Shown: positions 23,658 to 31,603, counted from the first letter of the stretch. The stretch: 35,292 nt of DNA from Phenylobacterium sp. (GCF_025351295.1 NZ_JANXWD010000135.1:1-35292), one strand, 5' to 3'. Made by a program: numbers and translations. Notes: generated from the sequence alone by a model not told the origin.

Positions 23658-24311
23658 ATGACCGACACGACCGCGCCTGCCGTCATCCGCCCCGCGGAGA
23701 TCGCCGCCTACCTGGCGGCACGGATGTGCCACGACTTCATCAGCCCGGCGAGCGCCATCGCGTCCGGGCTGGACCTGCTGGACGACCCATCGGCGCAGGA
23801 CATGCGCGAGGAGGCCATGGGTCTGATCGCCTCCTCGTCGAAGAAGCTGGCGGACCTGCTGTCGTTCTGCCGGGTGGCGTTCGGCGCCTCGGCCTCGGCC
23901 GAGACCTTCGACGCGCGGGAGTTGGAGAAGCTGGCCCAGGGCGCTTTCAGCCACATGCGCGCCGGGCTGGCGTGGGCGGTGGACGTCCCGGCGGTGACCA
24001 AGCCGGCAGCGCGGACCCTGCTCAACCTGGCGCAGATGGGCGGCGCGGCGCTGCCCACTGGGGGCCTGGCCACGGTGCGGGCCGTCCAGGAAGGCGAGTC
24101 CATCGTCATCGCCGTCGAGGCGGTCGGCGCGCGGGCCCGGCTGCGGCCGGAGGTGCTGGCCGGGCTGCAAGGCCATGCCCTGGGCGAGGGCATGCACGGC
24201 AACTGGGTGCAGGCCTATTATGTCCATCTGTTCGTGGCCGACGCCGGCGGGCGGGTGTTCGCCGACGTGCAGGACGAACGGGTGGTGTTCGCCGCCACCG
24301 TGCCGGCCTAA
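23658..24311 (+). CDS. chpT: Histidine phosphotransferase ChpT
   Basis: A 217-residue cytoplasmic phosphotransferase. In Caulobacter it relays phosphate from the receiver of CckA to CtrA and to CpdR, controlling cell-cycle transcription and proteolysis. The phosphoacceptor is H25 in ARMCHDFISPASAI, followed by the dimerising helix pair (LIASSSKKLADLL) and FCRVAFGASASAETFDARELEKLAQG. The C-terminal half is a degenerate ATPase-like domain (LRPEVLAGLQGHALGEGMHG) without nucleotide-binding boxes, as known for ChpT. An ATG at 23631 would add nine residues; the 23658 start (MTDTTAP) fits the family better. The downstream order of response regulator, cheR and phyK resembles what I recall of the C. 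crescentus region. CtrA and CckA are not in the window. Confidence 0.94.
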   Translation: MTDTTAPAVIRPAEIAAYLAARMCHDFISPASAIASGLDLLDDPSAQDMREEAMGLIASSSKKLADLLSFCRVAFGASASAETFDARELEKLAQGAFSHMRAGLAWAVDVPAVTKPAARTLLNLAQMGGAALPTGGLATVRAVQEGESIVIAVEAVGARARLRPEVLAGLQGHALGEGMHGNWVQAYYVHLFVADAGGRVFADVQDERVVFAATVPA

Positions 24312-24346
24312 GCTGGGCCCCGGATCGGCTCCGGGGGGTTCGCGTC

Positions 24347-26407
24347 TTGAAGATCGGCTGGACGTTCACCGCAGGCCTCGCCACCGGCCTGGCGCTGCTG
24401 TTCGCGGGGATGGCCGTCGCGCGGCCCTTCACGGCCAAGGACCTTGCCATGCTGGACCGGGTGGGCGATCCGCAGCTGTCGCCGGACGGGCGCTTCCTGG
24501 CCTATTCGGTGCGCTACACCGACTGGGCGACCAACCATGGGCCCGGCTCGATCTGGATGCTGGACCGCAGGACGCCCACCCTGCCGCCGCGCCAGCTGCG
24601 CATCTCGGAGAAGCCGGCCAACGGGCCGCGCTGGTCGCCGGACGGCCAGAGCCTCTACTTCCTCTCCGCGCGCACGGGGGTGCAGCAGGTCTGGCGCACC
24701 GATTCCGACGGCGCGGTGGCGACCCAGGTGACCAACCTGGCGATCAACGTCGGCAGCTTCCGGCTCAGCCCCGACGGCAAGACCCTGGTGCTGGCGCTGA
24801 CCGTGTTCCCCGACTGCGACACCCTCGCCTGCACCCGCGAGCGAGAGGAGGCCCGCAAGACCGGCGGCGTCTCGGCCCTGGGCTTCGACCACCTGCCGAT
24901 GGTGATCTGGGACGACTGGCAGGCCGGCGAGCGCGCCCAGCTGTTCGCCGTCAAGCTGGACGCCGAAGGGGCCGCGCCCGGCGAGCCCACGCCGCTGATG
25001 ACGGGCTTCGGGGCCGAGGCGCCGGACAAGCCGTTCGGCGACGACAGCGACTATGCGGTGACCGACGACCGGGTGATCTTCTCGTCCCTGGAGCCCGGGG
25101 CGGCCTGGGGGGTCTCCAACCGCTACCGGCTCTACGCCACCCCCCTTGACGGTTCGACGGGACCGACGCTGCTGGACGCCCAGATGCAGGGTTCGGCCGG
25201 CAAGCCGACGCTGTCGCCGGACGGGACCCGGCTCGCCTTTCTGGCCCAGCGGGAGGCACACGACGACCTGCGCGCCGCGGTGATGGTGCGCGACCTGAGG
25301 TCCGGGGCGGTGCGCGAGGTCGATCCCGGGCTGGACCGCTCGGCCGAGGCGATCCGCTGGTCGGGCGACGGGCGCGCCGTCTATGCCGCCATGGCCGACC
25401 AGGGCCGGACCCGGCTGTTCGCCATCGACGTGGCCACGGCGAAGACGATGGCCCTCACCCGCGAGGGCCAGGTGGGCAGCTTCACGGCCGCGGCGGGCCG
25501 GCTGGTGGCCACCCGCGACGACCTGCGCGGCCCGGCGCAGCTGTACGAGGTCAGCGCGGGCGGCTCGGTGCAGCTGACCAACCACAACAGCCGCACCCTG
25601 AAGGCGTTCAGCTTTTCGCCGGCCGAGCAGTTCAGCTTCAAGGGCTGGAACGACGAGACGGTCTATGGCTACGTCCTGCCGCCGCAGGGCTACCAGCCGG
25701 GCAAGGCCTACCCGGTCGCCTTCCTGATCCACGGCGGGCCGCACGGCAGCTTCGGCGACGCCTGGAGCTATCGCTGGAACCCGCAGGTGTGGACCGGGAT
25801 GGGGTTCGCCGTGGTGATGATCGATTTCCATGGGTCCAGCGGGTATGGCGAGGCCTTCGCCCATTCGATCGTCGGCCACTGGGGCGACCGGCCGCTGGAA
25901 GACCTGCAGAAGGGCTGGGCCGCGGCGCTGGCGAAGTACCCGTACCTGGACGGCGGCCGGGCCTGCGCGCTCGGCGGATCGTACGGCGGCTACATGGTGG
26001 CCTGGATCGCCGGGGCCTGGAACGCGCCCTGGAAGTGCCTGGTGGACCATGACGGGATCATGGAGACCCGCACCATGGCGCTGACCACCGACATCCCTGG
26101 CTTCTCCGAATATGAGACCGGCGGCCTGGTCTGGGACAAGGCGCAGGATTTCGAGCGGTTCAACCCGATGAACAAGGCCGGCGACTGGCGGGTTCCGATC
26201 CTGGTGATCCATGGCGGGCGGGACTTCCGGGTGCCGCTGGGCCAGGGCATGGCCGCCTTCACCGCCGCCCAGCGCAAGGGCGTGCCGTCGCGGTTCCTCT
26301 ACTATCCGGACGAGAACCACTGGGTGCTGAAGCCGCAGAACTCGGTGGAGTGGTACCGCAACGTCGAGGCCTGGATGCGCCGCTGGCTGGACGCCCCGGC
26401 GGGCTGA
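24347..26407 (+). CDS. S9 family prolyl oligopeptidase / dipeptidyl aminopeptidase
   Basis: A secreted serine peptidase of about 686 residues. The signal peptide (MKIGWTFTAGLATGLALLF to AVARP) begins at a TTG at 24347 with GGGGGG upstream; no ATG gives a complete signal. A beta-propeller of WD40-like TolB repeats follows (repeated LSPDGRFLAYS, WSPDGQSLYF, LSPDGKTLVL), then the alpha/beta hydrolase domain. The triad is S545 in GGSYGGYM, D626 in GGRDFRVP and H658 in DENHWVLK. A Cys pair (DCDTLACTRE) sits in an insertion of the propeller. It probably degrades proline-containing peptides in the periplasm. It lies 35 bp after chpT and may be read from the same transcript. Confidence 0.94.
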   Translation: MKIGWTFTAGLATGLALLFAGMAVARPFTAKDLAMLDRVGDPQLSPDGRFLAYSVRYTDWATNHGPGSIWMLDRRTPTLPPRQLRISEKPANGPRWSPDGQSLYFLSARTGVQQVWRTDSDGAVATQVTNLAINVGSFRLSPDGKTLVLALTVFPDCDTLACTREREEARKTGGVSALGFDHLPMVIWDDWQAGERAQLFAVKLDAEGAAPGEPTPLMTGFGAEAPDKPFGDDSDYAVTDDRVIFSSLEPGAAWGVSNRYRLYATPLDGSTGPTLLDAQMQGSAGKPTLSPDGTRLAFLAQREAHDDLRAAVMVRDLRSGAVREVDPGLDRSAEAIRWSGDGRAVYAAMADQGRTRLFAIDVATAKTMALTREGQVGSFTAAAGRLVATRDDLRGPAQLYEVSAGGSVQLTNHNSRTLKAFSFSPAEQFSFKGWNDETVYGYVLPPQGYQPGKAYPVAFLIHGGPHGSFGDAWSYRWNPQVWTGMGFAVVMIDFHGSSGYGEAFAHSIVGHWGDRPLEDLQKGWAAALAKYPYLDGGRACALGGSYGGYMVAWIAGAWNAPWKCLVDHDGIMETRTMALTTDIPGFSEYETGGLVWDKAQDFERFNPMNKAGDWRVPILVIHGGRDFRVPLGQGMAAFTAAQRKGVPSRFLYYPDENHWVLKPQNSVEWYRNVEAWMRRWLDAPAG

Positions 26408-26511
26408 GGCCGCGCCCGGGCGCTTCGGGCCAGGACGAGGAACAGGCCAAACGTCGCGTTAACCGGTTTGGCGCGACAACTGCATCCCTCACACCAGGGA
26501 GCGCGTGGGCC

Positions 26512-26880
26512 TTGAAGACCTGTCTCGTCGTCGACGACAGCCGCGTGATCCGCAAGGTGTCACGGCGGATCCTCGAGGACCTGGGCTTCGAGGTGGCCGA
26601 GGCGTCGGACGGGGTCGAGGCCATGGCCTGGTGCAGCGCGGTGATGCCCGACGCCATCCTGCTGGACTGGCGGATGCCGGCGATGGACGGGATGGAGTTC
26701 CTGCGCCGGCTGCGGGCCGAGCCGGGGGGCGCACGGCCCAAGGTGATCTTCTGCACGGTTGAGAACGAGATCGATCAGATCCGCGAGGCGCTGGACGCCG
26801 GCGCCGACGAATTCATCATGAAGCCGTTTGACGGCGGCATCGTCGCCGGCAAGCTGGCCTACCTGGGGGTGGCGGCGTGA
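26512..26880 (+). CDS. Single-domain response regulator (CheY-like)
   Basis: A 122-residue receiver domain without an output domain. The acid pair is in LVVDDSRVIRK (D8-D9), the phosphoacceptor Asp is in AILLDWRMPAMDG (about D53), the Thr is in FCTVEN and the Lys is in FIMKPFD (about K103). The VDDSRVIRKVSRRILEDLGF opening is characteristic of CheY-like proteins working with chemotaxis-like enzymes. The TTG at 26512 is chosen, with AGGGAGCGC upstream and no closer ATG. The cheR-like gene overlaps its stop by 4 bases, so the two are co-translated. Confidence 0.92.
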   Translation: MKTCLVVDDSRVIRKVSRRILEDLGFEVAEASDGVEAMAWCSAVMPDAILLDWRMPAMDGMEFLRRLRAEPGGARPKVIFCTVENEIDQIREALDAGADEFIMKPFDGGIVAGKLAYLGVAA

Positions 26881-27695
26881 TCGCGCCGTCCGACCTGACC
26901 TTTGTGGCGGCGCTGTGCCTGGCGCGCGCCGGCCTGAAGGTGAACACCGACAAGGCCTATCTGATCGATAGCCGGCTGGCGCCGGTGGCGCGGCGCGAGG
27001 GCTACGACTCGCCCGAGGACTTCATCACCGCCCTGCGCAACCGCGGCGACGCGCGCCAGGCCTGGGCGGCGGTGGAGGCCATGGTGCTGCCCGAGCCCGA
27101 GTTCTTCCGCGACCGGGCGCTGTTCGACGCCCTGGCCGACCGGGTGATGCCGGATCTGGCGCACGCGCGCGGCGGCGAACCCGTGCGAGTGTGGAGCGCC
27201 GCCTGCGGGACCGGCCAGGAGGTCTATTCCCTGGCCATGCGGCTGGCCGAGGCGCCGGCGCTGGCCGGGCAGGTCGACCTGTTCGCCTCGGACCTCTCCG
27301 AGCGCAGCCTCGAGAAGGCCCAGGCCGGGCTCTATTCGCAGTTCGAGGTGCAGCGGGGACTGTCGGCGCGCAACCTCGTGCGGCATTTCGAGAAGAGCGG
27401 CGAGGCCTTCGTGCTGTCGCCGCGCATCCGCCAGATGGTCCGCTGGCGGCGCGTGAACCTGATGGACGACCTGACCCGCTTGGGGCAGTTCGATCTGCTG
27501 CTGTGCCGCGGCCTGCTGGGCCAGTTGGCGCCGGAGGCCCGGGAGAAGGTGCTGGCGCAGCTGCAGGGCGCGCTGGCGCCGGGGGGCCGGCTGGTGCTGG
27601 GCCTGAAGGATGTGGCCGGCGACCGCTTCGACCGCCTCGCCCCCGAACTCGGCCTGCACGGCGCTCCCGGCGAGGCCGTCCGCTCGGCGGCTTAG
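26877..27695 (+). CDS. cheR: CheR-family methyltransferase
   Basis: A 272-residue S-adenosylmethionine-dependent methyltransferase of the CheR family. The N-terminal helical domain (GLKVNTDKAYLIDSRLAPV) is followed by LPEPEFFRDRALFD in place of the usual NETxFFR, and by the SAM site VWSAACGTGQEVYSLAM. Next come FASDLSERSLEKAQAGLYS and LLCRGLLGQLAPE, where the family CRNVLIYF motif is altered. These substitutions may change receptor recognition. No chemoreceptor, CheA or CheB is in the window, so the target is unknown. The start is a GTG overlapping the response-regulator stop (GTGA). Confidence 0.9.
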   Translation: MIAPSDLTFVAALCLARAGLKVNTDKAYLIDSRLAPVARREGYDSPEDFITALRNRGDARQAWAAVEAMVLPEPEFFRDRALFDALADRVMPDLAHARGGEPVRVWSAACGTGQEVYSLAMRLAEAPALAGQVDLFASDLSERSLEKAQAGLYSQFEVQRGLSARNLVRHFEKSGEAFVLSPRIRQMVRWRRVNLMDDLTRLGQFDLLLCRGLLGQLAPEAREKVLAQLQGALAPGGRLVLGLKDVAGDRFDRLAPELGLHGAPGEAVRSAA

Positions 27696-27738
27696 GACGG
27701 ATCGGGACCCGGCGACGCAGGCGGTCCCCGGACTCAAA

Positions 27739-27764
27739 ACCCCCGCCGCGTTGGCGACGGGGGT
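27739..27764. terminator. Hairpin terminator between cheR and entericidin-like gene
   Basis: ACCCCCGCCG and CGACGGGGGT (27739-27748 and 27755-27764) form a 10-bp stem with one weak pair and a 6-base loop, followed by TCTCGGTCG rather than a T run. It lies between two convergent genes and probably serves both. Confidence 0.7.
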
Positions 27765-27793
27765 CTCGGTCGTCTGAACTAGATGAGGACCGC

Positions 27794-27931
27794 CTAGTGC
27801 TTGGCGTCTTCGGCGGTGTCCTTCACGGCGCCGCCGGCCGATTGCACGTCCTTGCCGGCGCCGGCGACGGTGTTGCAGGCCGAGACGGCGAGGCTGGCGG
27901 CGAGAGCGGCCAGGATGATGAGCTTGCGCAT
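27794..27931 (-). CDS. Entericidin-like small lipoprotein
   Basis: A 45-residue lipoprotein precursor with a lipobox (SLAVSAC) after a hydrophobic signal (KLIILAALAA), then a short mature peptide NTVAGAGKDVQSAGGAVKDTAED typical of entericidin A/B. In E. coli EcnB is a stationary-phase, stress-linked lipoprotein toxin and EcnA its antidote; in alphaproteobacteria such genes are often targets of the general stress response. The ATG at 27931 has GGAGG 7 bases upstream. A perfect EcfG promoter pattern lies about 40 bases upstream, inside the end of phyK. No partner toxin or antidote gene is adjacent. Confidence 0.88.
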   Translation of the reverse strand: MRKLIILAALAASLAVSACNTVAGAGKDVQSAGGAVKDTAEDAKH

Positions 27932-27968
27932 GTAGAGCCTCCAGAGAGATTGAAAATATCCCTCCGGC

Positions 27969-27994
27969 AACGCTTCACGCCGCCGCCTGGTTCC
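27969..27994 (-). promoter_or_regulatory. EcfG (SigT) promoter of entericidin-like gene
   Basis: On the minus strand GGAAC (27994-27990) is followed after exactly 17 bases by CGTT (27972-27969), the consensus for EcfG-type sigma factors. It lies inside the 3' end of phyK and about 38 bases before the ATG at 27931. Confidence 0.82.
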
Positions 27995-29693
27995 CACCGC
28001 CGGCGATTGCGCCGCCGTCGGCGGAGGGGGTCGGGAAGATCAGCCGTGCGGTGACCCCGCCGGCGGCGTTGCGGGTCAGTTCGGCGCGCCCGCGCAACTG
28101 GCGGGCGAAGGCGGTCATCAGGGTGCGGCCGACGCCGGTGGCGACCAGGGCGCCATCCGCCACCTGGCCGTCGTCGGAGATCTCCAGCTCCGCCTCCTCG
28201 CCGCGGACGGTGAAGTTGAGGGTCAGCGTGCCGCCGCGCGCCACAAACGCGTGCTTCTGGGCGTTGGTGATCGCCTCCACCGCGAACAGCGCCAGGGGCG
28301 CCAGCCGGTCGGGGTCGATGACCAGGGGGTCGACCTTGAGCTCGGTGCGCACCGCCAGGCCGTGGTGCAGCTCGCCCGAGACCAGCTGGGCGGTCAGCTC
28401 CTCCAGGAACGGCCGCAGGTCGACGCGCTTCAGGTCGGGGCCCTGGTAGAGGGCGCGGTAGATGAGCGCCAGCGCGGTGATCCGCTGGCGGGTGTCGCTC
28501 ATGGCCGAGCGGGCGGCCGGGTCGCTCAGCGCCCGCTGCTGCATGTTCAGCAGGCTGGAGATGACCTGCAGGTTGTTCTTCACCCGGTGGTGGATCTCGC
28601 GCATCAGCGCGTCCTTCTGGGCGAGATTGTCACGCAGGGAGGCGTCGCGCCCGACGATGGCGTCGGCCATGTCCTCCAGGGTCTCGGCCAGCTCGCGGAT
28701 CTCCGGCGGCATGTGCTCGGCCTGCACCGGGCGCACGCTGAACCGGCCGCGCGCGTACAGCGAGGCGATACGCTGCAGATAGGTGATCCAGTGGATCACC
28801 ACCCGGTCGGCCGCCACGATGACGGCGATCAGCGCCAGCAGGAAGGTCAGCAGCGGAAAGACGATGCCGGTCAGCGGGTTGAGCCGCGCCCAGGACAGCA
28901 GGCCCGGCGACTGCGCCGACAGCACCACATAGACCTCGTCGCCGACCACCGGGGCGGCGGAATAGACCCGGGGGCGATCCTTGGCGTCCTTACCGTACCA
29001 GACCATCGTACCGCTGGCCTCGACCTTGGCGCGCCAGTTGGCCGGCAGGGTCGGGAAGGCGCTGGTGTCGGTCGTGGTGATATAGCGGCCGGTCTTCTCC
29101 GCCAGACCCACCTCGGCGCCCTTGGGCAGGGAGGGGTCCCGGAGCTGGGGCTGCAGGCTGGAGAGCGAGATCACCGCGGCGAATGCGCCGTCGAAGGCCC
29201 CGTCGTCCCCCTTGGCGCGCGCGGCGGTCAGCACGGCCGGTTCGACGGCATAGGCCGAGCCGGGATCGCGGGTGACGACGAAGTCGCGGCCGGCCGCCAG
29301 CTGGGTGAACCAGGGCCGCGCGGCGCGGCGGGGGTCGGCCGGCACGTCGCCGGCGGCGCAGACCAGCCGCCCCTGGCGATCGAAGCGGATCAGGTTGAGG
29401 TAGCCGGGGACCCGGGTGGTGACCTGGGCCAGGCGCTGGGCGCACTGGTAACCGACCGCGGCGGGGGCCAGGGTTTCCAGGAGGACGTTGGCGCCCTCCA
29501 TCCGGGCGCGGGCGGTGGCGGCGCTGCGCTCGGCGGCGATGCCGAGATTCTGGCGCAGCCCGCGGCCCTCGCGCTGGAAGGCGATCGCCGATTGCAGCGC
29601 GCCCAGGATCAGCACCGGCAAGAGCGCCGCCGCCAGGGCCGCCGTGAGGCGGAACCGGATCGTACGCTGCGAACTCCCAGGCAAGCGAGGCAT
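27975..29693 (-). CDS. phyK: General stress response sensor histidine kinase PhyK
   Basis: A 572-residue inner-membrane kinase that phosphorylates PhyR to start the general stress response. It has a first transmembrane helix at about residues 14-38, a periplasmic sensor to about 275 with two cysteines (C84, C112), a second helix at about 275-298 and a HAMP-like linker. The HisKA_2 phosphoacceptor box EIHHRVKNNLQVISSLLNMQ has His at 368-369. The ATPase domain (FAVEAITNAQKHAF, LEISDDGQVADG, GVGRTLMTAFARQL) ends at about 545. PhyK of Caulobacter senses oxidative and osmotic stress through its periplasmic part. The ATG at 29693 lies 13 bp after the sigT stop, so it is co-transcribed as nepR-sigT-phyK. 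Its 3' end holds the promoter of the entericidin-like gene. Confidence 0.93.
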   Translation of the reverse strand: MPRLPGSSQRTIRFRLTAALAAALLPVLILGALQSAIAFQREGRGLRQNLGIAAERSAATARARMEGANVLLETLAPAAVGYQCAQRLAQVTTRVPGYLNLIRFDRQGRLVCAAGDVPADPRRAARPWFTQLAAGRDFVVTRDPGSAYAVEPAVLTAARAKGDDGAFDGAFAAVISLSSLQPQLRDPSLPKGAEVGLAEKTGRYITTTDTSAFPTLPANWRAKVEASGTMVWYGKDAKDRPRVYSAAPVVGDEVYVVLSAQSPGLLSWARLNPLTGIVFPLLTFLLALIAVIVAADRVVIHWITYLQRIASLYARGRFSVRPVQAEHMPPEIRELAETLEDMADAIVGRDASLRDNLAQKDALMREIHHRVKNNLQVISSLLNMQQRALSDPAARSAMSDTRQRITALALIYRALYQGPDLKRVDLRPFLEELTAQLVSGELHHGLAVRTELKVDPLVIDPDRLAPLALFAVEAITNAQKHAFVARGGTLTLNFTVRGEEAELEISDDGQVADGALVATGVGRTLMTAFARQLRGRAELTRNAAGGVTARLIFPTPSADGGAIAGGGNQAAA

Positions 29694-29706
29694 TCGGTGA
29701 ACCGCC

Positions 29707-30324
29707 CTACCGGACGGTGCTTAACCGCTCCGCATCGGCCAGGATAGAACGCATGGCGTCCCCGGCTGATCCGCCGTCCCGATCGTAGGCACCGGCTTCC
29801 AGGATGCCGTGCAGAGCGCGCCTGGCCCGGCTGACCCGGCTCTTCACCGTGCCCACCGCGCAGCCACAGATAGCCGCCGCTTCTTCATAGGCGAACCCGC
29901 CGGCCCCCACGAGGATCAGCGCCTCGCGCTGTTCGGCCGGCAGCATGGCGAGGCCCAGCCGCAGTTCGTCCAGGGCGACCGGCGCCTCCGGATCGTCGAC
30001 CGCCACCAAGGTCCGCTCGGCGGCCTCCTGGTCGAGCTGGATCTGGCGCCAGGACCGGCGCTTCTCCGAATAGAACTGGTTGCGCAGGATCATGAAGGTC
30101 CAGGCCTTCATGTTGGTGCCCATCTGAAAGCTGGCCCGGGCGTCCCAGGCCTTCATCATGGCGTCCTGCGCCAGGTCGTCGGCGGCGGTGGCGTCGCCGC
30201 ACAGGGTGCGGGCGAAGGCGCGAAGGTGGGGGATCAACTGGACCAGCTCGCGCTTGAAGGCGAGGTCTTCGGCGGCCGAACGCTCAGGCCGATCGGGACG
30301 AATCCTCTGAACGCTCTCGCTCAT
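29707..30324 (-). CDS. sigT: EcfG-family RNA polymerase sigma factor SigT
   Basis: A 205-residue ECF15 (EcfG) sigma factor, the output of the alphaproteobacterial stress response. Sigma region 2 covers FARTLCGDATAADDLAQDAM to MKAWTFMILRNQFY, with the AWTFMILRN segment that recognises the -10. Region 4 covers LAMLPAEQREALILVGAGGF, YEEAAAICGCAVGTVKSRV and RARRAL, for the GGAAC -35. There is no extra C-terminal SnoaL domain. In the unstressed cell NepR holds it. It overlaps the nepR stop by 4 bases (ATGA), fitting stoichiometric synthesis. Its own operon has two EcfG promoter patterns, so it is autoregulated. Confidence 0.96.
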   Translation of the reverse strand: MSESVQRIRPDRPERSAAEDLAFKRELVQLIPHLRAFARTLCGDATAADDLAQDAMMKAWDARASFQMGTNMKAWTFMILRNQFYSEKRRSWRQIQLDQEAAERTLVAVDDPEAPVALDELRLGLAMLPAEQREALILVGAGGFAYEEAAAICGCAVGTVKSRVSRARRALHGILEAGAYDRDGGSAGDAMRSILADAERLSTVR

Positions 30325-30512
30325 TTGCCGCCCTCCGAGCCACGCTCGTCGGCCCGGCGAAGGATGTCGAGGAACTCGTCCGGGACGTCCTCGTTGACGA
30401 CTTCGTCGAACATCTGACGCAGCCGCACGCCGATCGCCTGCTGGCGCAAGCGGGCTTCATCCAGAGCTGCGGAGGCCTTCCGGCGCTCCGGTGTGGGACG
30501 CTGTTCGATCAT
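30321..30512 (-). CDS. nepR: Anti-sigma factor NepR
   Basis: A 63-residue anti-sigma factor that binds SigT and is displaced by phosphorylated PhyR. The conserved core is IGVRLRQMFDEVVNEDVPDEFLDILRRAD; residues before and after are hydrophilic and probably disordered. The frame is open far upstream, and a TTG at 30572 has AGAGGGG in front. That codon, however, overlaps the -10 CGTT of an EcfG promoter, so transcripts from it would begin downstream. The ATG at 30512 gives the usual NepR length, although its ribosome site is weak. Weak initiation of an anti-sigma factor followed by a coupled sigma gene would favour comparable levels of both. Confidence 0.93.
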   Translation of the reverse strand: MIEQRPTPERRKASAALDEARLRQQAIGVRLRQMFDEVVNEDVPDEFLDILRRADERGSEGGK

Positions 30513-30570
30513 TTTACCGGCGCCCCGCTCGCGCGAAGGCCGCCCCCTCTCGTTCGTATCGTGAGCGCTC

Positions 30571-30596
30571 AACGCGCTACCCCTCTGTCGGGTTCC
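30571..30596 (-). promoter_or_regulatory. Proximal EcfG promoter of nepR-sigT-phyK
   Basis: Minus-strand GGAAC (30596-30592), then 17 bases, then CGTT (30574-30571): a perfect EcfG promoter. A transcript would begin near 30564, leaving about 50 bases of leader to the ATG at 30512. Confidence 0.82.
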
Positions 30597-30623
30597 CGAT
30601 CCGCAACGGCCAAGATGCGGAAA

Positions 30624-30648
30624 ACCGCGGTCGATGGGAACCGGTTCC
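30624..30648 (-). promoter_or_regulatory. Distal EcfG-like promoter of nepR-sigT-phyK
   Basis: Minus-strand GGAAC (30648-30644) followed after 17 bases by GGTT (30626-30623), one base off the consensus CGTT. Its -35 is half of a GGAACCGGTTCC palindrome shared with the phyR promoter on the other strand. Confidence 0.6.
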
Positions 30649-30661
30649 CTCCGCTGGCGTT
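30637..30661 (+). promoter_or_regulatory. EcfG promoter of phyR
   Basis: GGAAC (30637-30641), 16 bases, CGTT (30658-30661), a perfect match. The start of transcription should be near 30669, about 77 bases before the phyR TTG. The -35 is part of the palindrome GGAACCGGTTCC at 30637-30648. Confidence 0.85.
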
Positions 30662-30745
30662 TTTGCATCATGATGGGGCCTGGCCAGGGGAATTTCTCCC
30701 CGGCTCCGGGCTGCCGCGTCCGAACCGCAACGGGAGGGGTCACCC

Positions 30746-31546
30746 TTGAGTCTACTAGCCCGACTGGCGCCGCATCTTCCCTACGTGCGCCGCTATGCGC
30801 GCGCCCTGACCGGCGATCAGACGACGGGGGACCACTACGTGCGCGTGGCGCTGGAGGCCCTCGCGGCCGGCGAGCGCACGCTGCAGGACACCATGACGCC
30901 GCGGGTGGCGCTGTATCACGTCTTCCACGCCATCTGGTGCACCTCCGGCGCCCAGCTGGAGGGCCCCGCCGACGACGACAGCTATGTCGATGACACCACC
31001 CGGCGGCTGATGCGCATCGCGCCCCGCTCGCGGCAGGCGTTCCTGCTGACCGCGCTGGAGGGTTTCACCCCGTCCGAAGCCGCGCAGATCCTCGACGCCG
31101 ACTTCGGCGAGGTCGAGCAGCTGATCTCCGAGGCTCAGGCCGAGATCGACGCCGAACTGGCCACCGACGTGCTGATCATCGAGGACGAACCGGTGATCGC
31201 CGCGGACATCGAAGCCCTGGTCACCGAGCTCGGCCACACGGTGGTGGACATCGCCGCCACCCGCACTGAGGCCGTCGACGCGGTCAACCGCAAGACCCCG
31301 GGCCTGGTGCTGGCCGACATCCAGCTGGCCGACGGTTCATCGGGTATCGACGCGGTGAAGGACATCCTGGCGCGCTATGACGTGCCGGTGATCTTCATCA
31401 CCGCCTTCCCCGAGCGCCTGCTGACCGGCGAGCGGCCGGAGCCGACCTTCCTGATCACCAAGCCCTTCCAGCCGGAGACGGTGAAGGCGGCGATCGGCCA
31501 GGCGCTGTTCTTCCATCCGCGCAAGGCGAAGAAGCAGGCCGCCTGA
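30746..31546 (+). CDS. phyR: General stress response anti-anti-sigma regulator PhyR
   Basis: A 266-residue regulator with an N-terminal sigma-like domain (residues 1-130: LPYVRRYARALTGDQTTGDH, IAPRSRQAFLLTALEGFTPSEAAQIL) and a C-terminal receiver (141-255). The receiver has E146 and D147, the phosphoacceptor D191 in LVLADIQLADG, T219 in the FITAFPERLLTG segment that marks the FAT GUY family, and K239. Phosphorylated PhyR exposes the sigma-like domain, which binds NepR and frees SigT. The start is a TTG at 30746 with GGGAGGGG upstream, and MSLLARLAPHLPY matches the family N-terminus. It is divergent from nepR. Confidence 0.97.
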   Translation: MSLLARLAPHLPYVRRYARALTGDQTTGDHYVRVALEALAAGERTLQDTMTPRVALYHVFHAIWCTSGAQLEGPADDDSYVDDTTRRLMRIAPRSRQAFLLTALEGFTPSEAAQILDADFGEVEQLISEAQAEIDAELATDVLIIEDEPVIAADIEALVTELGHTVVDIAATRTEAVDAVNRKTPGLVLADIQLADGSSGIDAVKDILARYDVPVIFITAFPERLLTGERPEPTFLITKPFQPETVKAAIGQALFFHPRKAKKQAA

Positions 31547-31571
31547 CGCGACAGGCTTTCGGTCCAGGAAC

Positions 31572-31603
31572 AAGGGCGCCGCTTCGACAGCGGCGCCCTT
31601 TTT
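31572..31603 (+). terminator. Intrinsic terminator of phyR
   Basis: A perfect 12-bp stem (AAGGGCGCCGCT / AGCGGCGCCCTT) with a 5-base TCGAC loop, followed by TTTTT. It lies 25 bases after the phyR stop. Confidence 0.9.

Noticed and set aside
24308..26320. 670-codon minus-strand frame opposite the S9 peptidase
   Set aside because: Antisense shadow; no motif, and the plus-strand frame holds the complete catalytic triad.
26430..26465. GGAAC ... CGTT before the response regulator as an EcfG promoter
   Set aside because: The spacer is 13 bases, outside the 16-17 needed.
26458..26470. CtrA box at GTTAACCGG before the response regulator
   Set aside because: Only one half-site; no second TTAA at the right distance.
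30513..30572. TTG at 30572 as the nepR start
   Set aside because: Good ribosome-like sequence, but it overlaps the -10 of a perfect EcfG promoter and would lengthen NepR beyond its usual size.
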